Notes under the pieces: model-generated
Databases searched by the model: none
Told to the model about the DNA's origin: nothing
What the model saw: the letters and a program-made list of their open reading frames with translations, nothing else
Shown: in pieces, positions 1 through 6,819 of the stretch
Layout of the letters: each line of letters starts with the position of its first letter
How positions within the stretch are numbered: the stretch's first letter is position 1
From: Streptosporangiaceae bacterium
GTDB taxonomy: Bacteria; Actinomycetota; Actinomycetes; Streptosporangiales; Streptosporangiaceae
DNA: 24,930 bases
Direction: 5' to 3'
Assembly: GCA_030040415.1 (NCBI GenBank)
Contig: JASHTT010000263.1
Coordinates: 1 to 24,930 of the forward strand
Program-made: the position numbers and the translations under genes

Positions 1-648
1 GTCTGCCAGTACCTGGCCGCGGCCGACCACGATCAGGTGCCCGGCGCCATCGTCTGTCAGCACAGTTTCCAGTTCGCTCATCAGGTGGGAGGACACCAGC
101 ACCGCCCGGCCCTGCGCCGCCAGGCCGCGCAAGAACCCGCGCATCCAGACGATGCCTTCCGGGTCGAGGCCGTTGAACGGCTCGTCCAGCATCACGATTG
201 GCGGGTCGCCGAGCATCGCCGCTGCCAGCCCGAGCCGCTGGCGCATGCCCAGCGAGAACCCGCCGGCCTTGCGGCGCGCCACGTGTGACAGGCCCGCCTC
301 GGTGAGCACCTGGTCGACCCGGTCCGGGCCCAGCCCCTGTGACCGAGCCAGCCACAGCAGGTGCGCTCGGGCTGTACGGCCAGGCTGCAGCGCGCCAGCG
401 TCCAGCAACGAGCCAAGCACGCGCAGCGGCTCCGCCAGCGACACGTACGGCCGGCCACACACGAGCGCCTGCCCGGCATCGGGATGGTCCAGGCCGACGA
501 TCACCCGCATGGTGGTCGACTTGCCCGCTCCGTTCGGCCCAACGAATCCGGTCACGACCCCCGGCCGGACCGTGAACGACATCCCCGCCAGGGCCACTGC
601 GGCACCGAACCGCTTCACCAACCCGGCAACCTCGATCGTTGCCTCCAT
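1..648 (-). CDS. ABC transporter ATP-binding protein, ABC-2/drug-export type (C-terminus cut off by window edge)
   Basis: This is the ATPase of an ABC exporter. Reading leftward from the ATG at 646-648, 216 residues are visible with no stop before base 1. Walker A (GPNGAGKST) is at residues 37-45. An ABC signature (FSLGMRQR) follows. Walker B (VMLDEPFNGLDPEG) has its Asp-Glu at residues 155-156, and a switch-like SSH follows. The N-terminus and the 'GSLLDAGAL' region resemble ATPases paired with ABC-2 membrane proteins for drug or lipid export; the substrate cannot be read. The partner permease would be expected just beyond the left edge. The gene is divergent from the sensor kinase/regulator pair, a common arrangement for stress-responsive exporters, so control by that pair is plausible but inferred. 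Confidence 0.9.
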   Translation of the reverse strand, partial: MEATIEVAGLVKRFGAAVALAGMSFTVRPGVVTGFVGPNGAGKSTTMRVIVGLDHPDAGQALVCGRPYVSLAEPLRVLGSLLDAGALQPGRTARAHLLWLARSQGLGPDRVDQVLTEAGLSHVARRKAGGFSLGMRQRLGLAAAMLGDPPIVMLDEPFNGLDPEGIVWMRGFLRGLAAQGRAVLVSSHLMSELETVLTDDGAGHLIVVGRGQVLAD

Positions 649-652
649 CGCT

Positions 653-753
653 GTCAGTCCCTTCGTTTCTCGTCGTAGCAGGACTGACCTGGTTATATGG
701 CGATGGCGATAACACCGGCCGAAGCGAAGCCGTTATCTCGCTGTTAGGCGAGG
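653..753. promoter_or_regulatory. Divergent promoter region with inverted and 11-bp-phased direct repeats
   Basis: The region lies between the ABC ATPase and the sensor kinase. A perfect 8-bp inverted repeat, GTCAGTCC at 653-660 and GGACTGAC at 681-688, is separated by 20 bases. A second inverted repeat is GATAAC at 708-713 with GTTATC at 732-737. GTTATC at 732 and GTTAGG at 743 are direct repeats exactly 11 bp apart, the phasing at which OmpR/PhoB-type regulators usually bind. Assignment as the operator of the adjacent response regulator is inference. Confidence 0.4.
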
Positions 754-798
754 CGCGGCATCGTAGTGGGACCGGCCCGACGAATAGGACGGGTGATC

Positions 799-1995
799 AT
801 GGGACTGGCCGGCTGGCTCCTCAGCCCGCTGCGGCCGCGGCGGACGGTTCGGTTGCGCCTCACCGCCATGTACGGCGTGCTCTTCCTGCTGTGCGCCGCC
901 GGCGTGCTGGCCATCGCCGGCGGTCTCACGGTCTCGCGCACCTCTTCGGCTAGTTCGGCGGTGACTCAGGGCTCGCCGTCATCGCTGCAAAGCCAGCTCC
1001 GCCAACTGCAGGCCGAGGTCGCCCGGCAGGACCAGACTCACGCGCTGCTGTCACACCAGCTTCTCGAGGACTCGGTGATCGCGCTGGCCATCATGGCCGT
1101 GCTCGCCGCCCTGATCGGCTGGCTGCTGGCTAGCCGTGCGGTCCGGCCGCTGCGCGTGATCACCGCTACCGCGCGGCGGATCTCGGAGCACAACTTGAAC
1201 GAACGACTAGCCTTCGACGGCCCCAAGGACGAGCTCAAGGACCTGGCCGACACCATTGACGGGTTGCTCGGACGGCTCGAAGCGGCGTTCAGCGCCCAGC
1301 GGCTGTTCGTCGCCAACGCCTCGCACGAGCTGCGCACCCCGCTGACCACCATGCGGGCATCGCTGGATGTCGCGATGGCCAAGCCCGCCGTGCCCGCCCA
1401 GACTGCCGCGCTGGCGGAACGCCTCAGGGCTGAACTCGACCGGGTCGATGAGCTGCTCGGTGGCCTGCTGGTACTCGCCAGAGCACAGCACGGCGCCCTG
1501 CCCGACAGCACGACGTTCTCGCTCGGCAAGGTGACGTCGGCGGCCCTCTCGTCCCGGCAAGCCGCGATCGCGGCAAACGGCCTGACGCTGCAAGCCCGCA
1601 CAGCCCCTGACGGCGCTTGGGTGCGGGGCAGCATCGCACTAGTCGGCCGCATGATCGACAACGTGATCGACAACGCCATAAGGCACAACGAGCGGGCCGG
1701 CTGGATCGCGGTCGCCACCCAGGCCGCTGACGGCACGGCCCGCCTGGTGGTGGAGAACGGCGGCGCTGTGCTTGACCAGGGCCAGGTCCGTCAGCTCGGG
1801 CAGCCGTTCCGGCGGATCGGCGCCGACCGGACCGGCTTTGACGCAGGCTCGGGCCTCGGCCTGTCGATCGTGGCGGCGATTGCCGCGGCGCACGGCGGCA
1901 GCCTCGACCTGCGCGCCAGGCCGGAGGGCGGACTGCGCGTCACGATCGTGCTGCCGCTCGCGGCTCGGCCGGCGCTGACCGGCGCGCCGTCATGA
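799..1995 (+). CDS. Sensor histidine kinase (HAMP-HisKA-HATPase)
   Basis: This is a membrane sensor kinase of about 398 residues. TM1 spans about residues 22-44, followed by a short extracytoplasmic loop of about 45 residues, then TM2 at about 92-112 and a HAMP linker to about 165. The HisKA motif ASHELRTP has the phospho-acceptor His at 176. The ATPase domain has an N-box (DNVIDNAIRH) and a G-box (GSGLGLSIV). The small sensor loop resembles intramembrane-sensing kinases that work with ABC exporters. The ATG at 799 is chosen because AGGA lies nine bases upstream; in-frame GTGs at 766 and 793 are possible alternatives. The stop overlaps the regulator start by four bases (ATGA), so the two are translationally coupled and form a two-component system. 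Confidence 0.92.
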   Translation: MGLAGWLLSPLRPRRTVRLRLTAMYGVLFLLCAAGVLAIAGGLTVSRTSSASSAVTQGSPSSLQSQLRQLQAEVARQDQTHALLSHQLLEDSVIALAIMAVLAALIGWLLASRAVRPLRVITATARRISEHNLNERLAFDGPKDELKDLADTIDGLLGRLEAAFSAQRLFVANASHELRTPLTTMRASLDVAMAKPAVPAQTAALAERLRAELDRVDELLGGLLVLARAQHGALPDSTTFSLGKVTSAALSSRQAAIAANGLTLQARTAPDGAWVRGSIALVGRMIDNVIDNAIRHNERAGWIAVATQAADGTARLVVENGGAVLDQGQVRQLGQPFRRIGADRTGFDAGSGLGLSIVAAIAAAHGGSLDLRARPEGGLRVTIVLPLAARPALTGAPS

Positions 1996-2654
1996 GAGTG
2001 CTCGTCGTCGAGGACTCCCGGTCGCTCGCCGACGTCCTGGTCGAGGGCCTGCGCGACCAGGGCATGGCGGTGGACGCCGCGCTGGACGGGCTGGAGGCAG
2101 CAGCGAAGCTCGGCGTCAACGCCTACGACGTCATCGTGCTCGACCGCGACCTGCCTGGTATCCACGGCGATGCGCTGTGCCAGATGATCACCGAACGGGA
2201 CGAGCGGGCCATGGTGCTGATGCTCACTGCGGCCGGAGATCCGGCCGACCGGGTCAGCGGGCTCGGTCTCGGCGCCGACGATTACCTCGCCAAGCCGTTC
2301 CACTTCCCCGAACTCGTGCTGCGCATCCGGGCGCTCGCCCGCCGGCAGCCGTCTGCACGGCCGCGCACGCTGCGCGGAGCGGGCGTCGAGCTCGATCCAA
2401 TCCGGCGCACCGTGACTCGCGACGGCGGCCAGCTCGACCTGTCGGCGAAGGAGTTCGGCGTGCTCGAGGCGCTGCTCCGCGCGATGCCCGCGTTCCTGAG
2501 CTCCGAAGAGCTGCTCGAACAGGTCTGGGACGAGTACGCCGACCCATTCACCAACACCGTCGCGGTGACGATCGGCCGCCTGCGCCGGAAACTGGGCGAG
2601 CCACCGCTCATCGTGACCACACCGGGCGTCGGCTACCGGATAAGCGACCGGTGA
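1992..2654 (+). CDS. OmpR/PhoB-family response regulator
   Basis: This 220-residue DNA-binding regulator is the partner of the upstream kinase. The receiver domain (1-115) has acidic residues near E7/D8, the phospho-acceptor Asp51 in VIVLDRDLPG, Thr79 and Lys101 in LAKPF. A winged-helix Trans_reg_C domain occupies about 125-218, with the characteristic 'LSAKEFGVLEALL' and the C-terminal 'TTPGVGYRI' hairpin. Domain order and length are normal for the family. The start overlaps the kinase stop. Likely targets are its own promoter and the divergent ABC exporter gene, which is inferred from the layout and from the 11-bp-phased GTTA repeats at 732-748. Confidence 0.93.
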   Translation: MRVLVVEDSRSLADVLVEGLRDQGMAVDAALDGLEAAAKLGVNAYDVIVLDRDLPGIHGDALCQMITERDERAMVLMLTAAGDPADRVSGLGLGADDYLAKPFHFPELVLRIRALARRQPSARPRTLRGAGVELDPIRRTVTRDGGQLDLSAKEFGVLEALLRAMPAFLSSEELLEQVWDEYADPFTNTVAVTIGRLRRKLGEPPLIVTTPGVGYRISDR

Positions 2655-2655
2655 G

Positions 2656-2695
2656 CCGCGTGCGCGCCAGACGGACGAGCTAGGCGCATGCGCGG
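2656..2695. terminator. Possible bidirectional terminator between convergent genes
   Basis: CCGCGTGCGC (2656-2665) pairs with GCGCA-tg-CGCGG (2684-2695), a 10-bp stem with a two-base bulge and an 18-base loop. It fills almost the whole 41-bp gap between the response regulator stop and the ligD-like stop. There is no T-run, as is common in high-GC actinobacteria. Confidence 0.4.
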
Positions 2696-4420
2696 TCACG
2701 TGATCGGAGGCAGCTTCTGGTTTCCGGCGAGCACGGGAGCGAACAGGTCGCCGCGGGTCGCTACCCGGTCGAGGATCGTGCGGATCGTGAAGCCGTCCGG
2801 ACGCAGCGACGGATCGTCGAGCTCGTCCCAGCTAATCGGCGCGGACACCGGTGCCCCCGGAGCCGGGCGTGGGCTGTACGGCGCAACCAGGGTCTTGTTG
2901 CTGACGTTCTGGGTGTAGTCGAGCCTGGCCAGGCCGGAACGCTCGGTCTTGTCCCACTTCCAGCTCACCAGGTCGGGCACGACGGCGCCGATCGACTTGG
3001 ACAATCGTTCCACCCAGGTCCGGGTGTCGGCGTAGGTCAGCCCGCCGGCCACGGGTATCCAGATCTGGATGCCGCGCTGGCCGGTGACCTTCGGCTCTCC
3101 CCGGACGCCGAGGTGGTCGAGGGCCGTCCGGTGCAATCGGGCGAGCACCAGCACTTCCTCCCACGTGGTGGCCGAGCCCGGATCGATGTCGATCAGCGCA
3201 TAGGTCGGGTTGTCGGGCTTGCTCGCGCGCGAGGTCCAGGCATGCCACTCCAGCGCGCCGAAGTTGGCCGCCCAGATCAGTGCGGCCGGCTCGTCGACCA
3301 CGAGGTAGGTCGTGGTCTTGCCGCGCTCGGCCGTCGGGTTCACCCAGCGGGGCACCCAGTCCGGCGCGTGCTCGGGCAGCTGTTTGTGCCAGAAGCCCGG
3401 CACGCTCGCGCCGCCCGGAAAGCGGTGCATGTTCAGCGGGCGGCCCGCCAGGTAGGGCAGGATCACCGGGGCGATGCGCGCCGAGTAGGCAACCAGCTCT
3501 CGCTTGGTCACCGCCGGTTCGCCATCCCGGCCGGGGAACATGTCCTTGTCCAGGTTGGTCAGCTTCAGCCGCCGGCCGAAGACCTCCCAGGTTCCGTTCG
3601 CGCCCAGGTCGTCGAGCGCCGCGAGGTCTGCTGAGGTCGGCCCGTTGCCGGTCGCCGGGCTGCCTGCGGCTGGCGCGCGCAACGAGACCGACGCCTGTGC
3701 CGGCGGCAGGTCGGACCGCCAGATCCGGTCCGGGTCCGCCTTCACCTCTTCATTGGTCCGGCCGCTGAGCACCGAGCGCGGATAATCTTCCGGGTTCCAG
3801 CCGGGCACCGCGTACTCGTCGTCCTTGTGCAGCAGCAGCCACTGCGACTCGTCTTCGGCGGACCGGGGTTCGCCCGCCGCGGCAGCACGACCCCGCCGGT
3901 TCGTGCGGATCAGTATGAACCGGCCAGCCAGCTTGTGCCCGGTCACGTCGGCGTGCAGTTCACCGGCCTCGACGGCCGCGGCCGGATCGTCGGTTTCGTA
4001 TGGTTGCCACGTTCCTATATCCCAGACAATCACGTCACCGCCGCCGTACTCGCCCGACGGGATCACGCCCTCGAAGTCCAGGTACTCGATCGGGTGGTCC
4101 TCGACGTGCACAGCAAGCCGCTTCACCTTCGGATCGAGCGTCGGGCCGTTCGGCACGGCCCAGCTGGCGAGTACGCCGTCGATCTCGAACCGCAGGTCGT
4201 AGTGGACCCGCCGGGCGCGGTGCCGCTGGACGACGAACCGCGGCAGGCCATTGCTGGCTGCCTGCGGTGGCTCCCCGGCCGGCTCGGGAGTCCGGTCGAA
4301 GTCACGCTTGGCCTGGTAGCGGGCGAGCCGGTCACCTGATCGCGCCGTGGCGGCCGCAGGCCCCTGGTTCTGGCTGGGGCGTCGCTGGCCGGCCCGGTCG
4401 CCGCCGCTCTGCCTGGGCAT
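2696..4420 (-). CDS. LigD-like protein: 3'-phosphoesterase plus polymerase/primase domains, no ligase domain
   Basis: This 574-residue protein carries two of the three LigD modules of bacterial non-homologous end joining. An N-terminal basic tail leads into a phosphoesterase (PE) domain at about 60-210, with HYDLR (H73, D75, R77), EDHP (H109) and SGEYGGG; PE domains trim 3' phosphates and ribonucleotides. An LigPol (archaeo-eukaryotic primase type) domain follows at about 278-560, with metal-binding DID (D411, D413) and a third Asp in RLDYTQN (D501). A position that is often His in LigPol (GxKGLH type) appears here as Gln in GQRGIQIWIP. No ATP-ligase domain and no Ku gene are visible, so a separate ligase and Ku must be elsewhere if the protein acts in end joining. 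The order PE-POL differs from POL-PE-LIG of mycobacterial LigD. Calling it simply a DNA ligase would be wrong. Confidence 0.9.
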   Translation of the reverse strand: MPRQSGGDRAGQRRPSQNQGPAAATARSGDRLARYQAKRDFDRTPEPAGEPPQAASNGLPRFVVQRHRARRVHYDLRFEIDGVLASWAVPNGPTLDPKVKRLAVHVEDHPIEYLDFEGVIPSGEYGGGDVIVWDIGTWQPYETDDPAAAVEAGELHADVTGHKLAGRFILIRTNRRGRAAAAGEPRSAEDESQWLLLHKDDEYAVPGWNPEDYPRSVLSGRTNEEVKADPDRIWRSDLPPAQASVSLRAPAAGSPATGNGPTSADLAALDDLGANGTWEVFGRRLKLTNLDKDMFPGRDGEPAVTKRELVAYSARIAPVILPYLAGRPLNMHRFPGGASVPGFWHKQLPEHAPDWVPRWVNPTAERGKTTTYLVVDEPAALIWAANFGALEWHAWTSRASKPDNPTYALIDIDPGSATTWEEVLVLARLHRTALDHLGVRGEPKVTGQRGIQIWIPVAGGLTYADTRTWVERLSKSIGAVVPDLVSWKWDKTERSGLARLDYTQNVSNKTLVAPYSPRPAPGAPVSAPISWDELDDPSLRPDGFTIRTILDRVATRGDLFAPVLAGNQKLPPIT

Positions 4421-4501
4421 AGCGCGATGCTCTCACCGGCCGTCTCCCCCGGCCAGTGCGGGTTCTCAGCCATCCCCGCGGTGTCACTCACCGGGCTTAG
4501 T

Positions 4502-4554
4502 GCCGCGACGGCCCCCGGCACTCCTCTCAGGAGGAAGCCGAGGGCCGTGGCGGC
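4502..4554 (-). terminator. Strong hairpin downstream of the solute-binding protein gene
   Basis: An 18-bp stem with two mismatches, GCCGCGACGGCCCCCGGC (4502-4519) against 4537-4554, encloses an inner CTCCT/AGGAG hairpin. It begins six bases beyond the stop of the lipoprotein gene and separates it from the ligD-like gene, so the two are probably not co-transcribed. There is no T-run. Confidence 0.65.
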
Positions 4555-4559
4555 TGGCG

Positions 4560-6443
4560 TCAGCAGTCCTTGGCGCTACACGTCCAGTACTCCGGGTAGA
4601 ACAGCAACAGCGGGTTCTGCGTCACGTTGTGCAGGTTGTTGCTGTTAGCGAACGTGGTGGTACCGAGCGGCATCCACAGCGACGGCTCCTGCTCGGCTGT
4701 GTAGTTCGCGTAGGTGTAGAACGTGGACAGGCTGCTGCTGGTGTGCGTCGCGGCGATCAGAGAGTTCATCGTCGCGTTGCTGTAGCTGCCAGAGTTGTTG
4801 GCTACCCCGCTTTGGAACAGCGGCTCGCCGGTCGGCTCGAAGCCCGGCCCGTTGAACAGCCAGGAGCCGAGGTACAGGAACGTCCAGTTGCACCGCGATT
4901 CCTTCGGCGTGCACGGTGCGGTGTCGGCTAGCAACGTGTCGAAGGTCTCGCCAGCGGCGGCGAGCTGGATGCCCGCCTGCGCCAGACCGGACTTGAGGAT
5001 GTCGACGTCGTCCTGCTGGGTGGAGATGCCCGACGAGTACAGCATCGAGAACTTCGCCTGTAGCCCCTTCGGGATCCCGGCGCCGCAGTCTGCAGTGCCG
5101 GTGCCAGCGCTCTCACAGGTCAGTACGCCGCCGACGTCCTTCCAGCCGTGCGCCGCGAGCAGCGCCTCGGCCTTCTTCGGGTTGTACGGGTACGGGCCTT
5201 GCCCGCCGTTCTCCTTCATCACCGGGGACACCCACTGGCTCACCGGCAGGCTCGGCACGCCGGCGACCGTCGACACCGAGTAGCCGCGGCCGACCGAGGA
5301 GTTCATGCCGGCCTGGTCGTCCAGCTCCGCCATCGCCTGCCGGAAGTACAGCTGCCTGAACACCGGGCCGTAGGTCGGGTTGTTGAAGTTGATGTAGGCG
5401 TAGCCGATGCCGAACTCGTACTGCGCCTGCAGCCAGTAGCCGCCGTTCGGTGTCGAGGCCAGCGGGTTGACGGCCGGCAGGAAGTCCTTGCCCGCCGGCT
5501 GCAGGTCCGTCGACGGAACCGGGCCCTCGCTCAGTGCACCGGTCTTCAGCCCGGTGTAGATGGCGGTGTCGCTGGTGTACTCGACGAACTTCAGCTCCGA
5601 AATCGACGGCTTCGGGCTCCCCGAGTACGTCGGGTTCGGCACGAAGGTGTAGTTGCCGTCGACGTTGTAGGAAGTCAGCTTGAACGGACCATCGACCACC
5701 TTCCACAGCGGGTTGGTCGCGTACGTGGAGGTGGCCTTGTTCTGGCTGTTCAGGTAGTTCCACACCGCGATGCACTTGGCCCAGTGATCCGCAGCGCTGT
5801 CGGTTAGGCAGCCGCCGCTGCCTGGTGCCGCCCCGGCGTGGCTCACGTCCCATGCCTGCGGCGCTGGGTAGAGGATCGCGAGCTGGTTGTAGGTGTACCA
5901 GATGCTCGAGTAGGCCTGCGTGAGGTGCAGCACGACGGTCTGCGGGCCAGTGGCCTTGTAGGAGGCAATGTTGTCCGGCAGCAGACCGACGGTGTAGCCG
6001 GCGTAGTTGGCCTTCTCCGCCTCTAGCATGTTCAGGAAGAAGATCAGGTCGCTGGCGTCGACCGTTTGGCCGTCCGACCACTTCCACGGCTTCAGGGTGA
6101 TCGTCACCGTCTTGCCGCCGTCGGTGTACACCGGCGCATCGGCGGGCGACAGCGGGTAGTTCACTGTGATCGAGTCGTTGTTCCCGCCGAACATGTACAG
6201 CGGCCGGACCATGAGATACCCGAAGTCCTCGTAGTTCGCGACGCTGTAGCAGTTCGTGGTCTCCATCGGGAAGATGCAGTTCGCACCGGTGCCAGTGATG
6301 TTGGCGAGGGTGGCTACGGCGTCCTTGACCGTCACCGTCGAAGGTTTGCTGGAGGTGTTGCTGGATCCGCAACCCGCGGCCAGCAGTGCCACGGCGACGG
6401 CCGCGACGGCCGCGACACTCAGTTTGCGTCTGCGCTCAAACAT
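4560..6443 (-). CDS. ABC transporter solute-binding lipoprotein, family 5 (peptide/nickel type)
   Basis: A 627-residue extracellular binding protein anchored by lipid. The signal sequence has Arg/Lys near the start, a hydrophobic stretch and a lipobox LAAGC with Cys25. The mature chain has features of SBP_bac_5 proteins: the early 'YSVANYEDFGYLMVRPLYMFGG', 'VTITLKPWKWSDGQTVDASDLIFFLNML', a central 'GPFKLTSYNVDGNYTFVPNPTY' and the terminal 'WMPLGTTTFANSNNLHNV'. The ATG at 6441-6443 is chosen because GAGGGAG stands five bases upstream; the reading frame continues upstream to 6905 without signal or homology. Length is typical. Ligands of the family are oligopeptides, nickel or sugars; this one is not identifiable. 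No permease or ATPase gene flanks it, so it is an orphan that must share a transporter encoded elsewhere. Confidence 0.93.
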   Translation of the reverse strand: MFERRRKLSVAAVAAVAVALLAAGCGSSNTSSKPSTVTVKDAVATLANITGTGANCIFPMETTNCYSVANYEDFGYLMVRPLYMFGGNNDSITVNYPLSPADAPVYTDGGKTVTITLKPWKWSDGQTVDASDLIFFLNMLEAEKANYAGYTVGLLPDNIASYKATGPQTVVLHLTQAYSSIWYTYNQLAILYPAPQAWDVSHAGAAPGSGGCLTDSAADHWAKCIAVWNYLNSQNKATSTYATNPLWKVVDGPFKLTSYNVDGNYTFVPNPTYSGSPKPSISELKFVEYTSDTAIYTGLKTGALSEGPVPSTDLQPAGKDFLPAVNPLASTPNGGYWLQAQYEFGIGYAYINFNNPTYGPVFRQLYFRQAMAELDDQAGMNSSVGRGYSVSTVAGVPSLPVSQWVSPVMKENGGQGPYPYNPKKAEALLAAHGWKDVGGVLTCESAGTGTADCGAGIPKGLQAKFSMLYSSGISTQQDDVDILKSGLAQAGIQLAAAGETFDTLLADTAPCTPKESRCNWTFLYLGSWLFNGPGFEPTGEPLFQSGVANNSGSYSNATMNSLIAATHTSSSLSTFYTYANYTAEQEPSLWMPLGTTTFANSNNLHNVTQNPLLLFYPEYWTCSAKDC

Positions 6444-6819
6444 CTGCACTCCCTCATGGCATGACTCTGGCTGCCGCTGCCTGAACAGCTCGGGCAGCCG
6501 GCGGGATGGCCCAGCTCGGACCGGCATTTGCTGGCCGGCAATCTCGGACGTGTAGGGGAGCGACGGCGTAACACGCAGCCGCGTGGCGGGCGGCGTCCAG
6601 CCACGTGGTTCCGCCCTTCTTGTTCCGGGGCGGGAGTCCCTGTGGATACAGACCCTGTGGATTCGGGGGATGACCGAAAGGACCGGGTCCTGGTTCGTTC
6701 CGCCCGGAACGCGCAGATCCTGGCGTCCATGCTGCGCCGGATGTGTTACGAGCGCGTCACGGATACGCGACAAGGAGGCTTCCGGGCGGCCGCGAGCAAA
6801 GCGGCGATACCTGCGCCGC
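6444..6819. promoter_or_regulatory. Intergenic region with clustered dyads upstream of the lipoprotein gene
   Basis: No gene is supported here. It holds a direct repeat CCCTGTGGAT at 6638-6647 and 6653-6662 (period 15), a palindrome GGACCGGGTCC at 6680-6690, and a perfect 16-bp dyad CGTTCCG-CC-CGGAACG at 6696-6711. These are candidate regulator sites for the lipoprotein gene, about 200-270 bases from its start. No promoter boxes can be assigned with confidence. Confidence 0.35.
6801..6819 (-). terminator. Hairpin terminator after the hydrolase-glycosyltransferase gene
   Basis: GCGGCG (6801-6806) and CGCCGC (6814-6819) form a 6-bp stem with a 7-base loop directly after the stop codon. On the minus strand it is followed by TTT. 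Confidence 0.5.

Noticed and set aside
1791..2699. Minus-strand open frame opposite the kinase and response regulator
   Set aside because: Shadow of genes with complete motifs; no recognisable domain.
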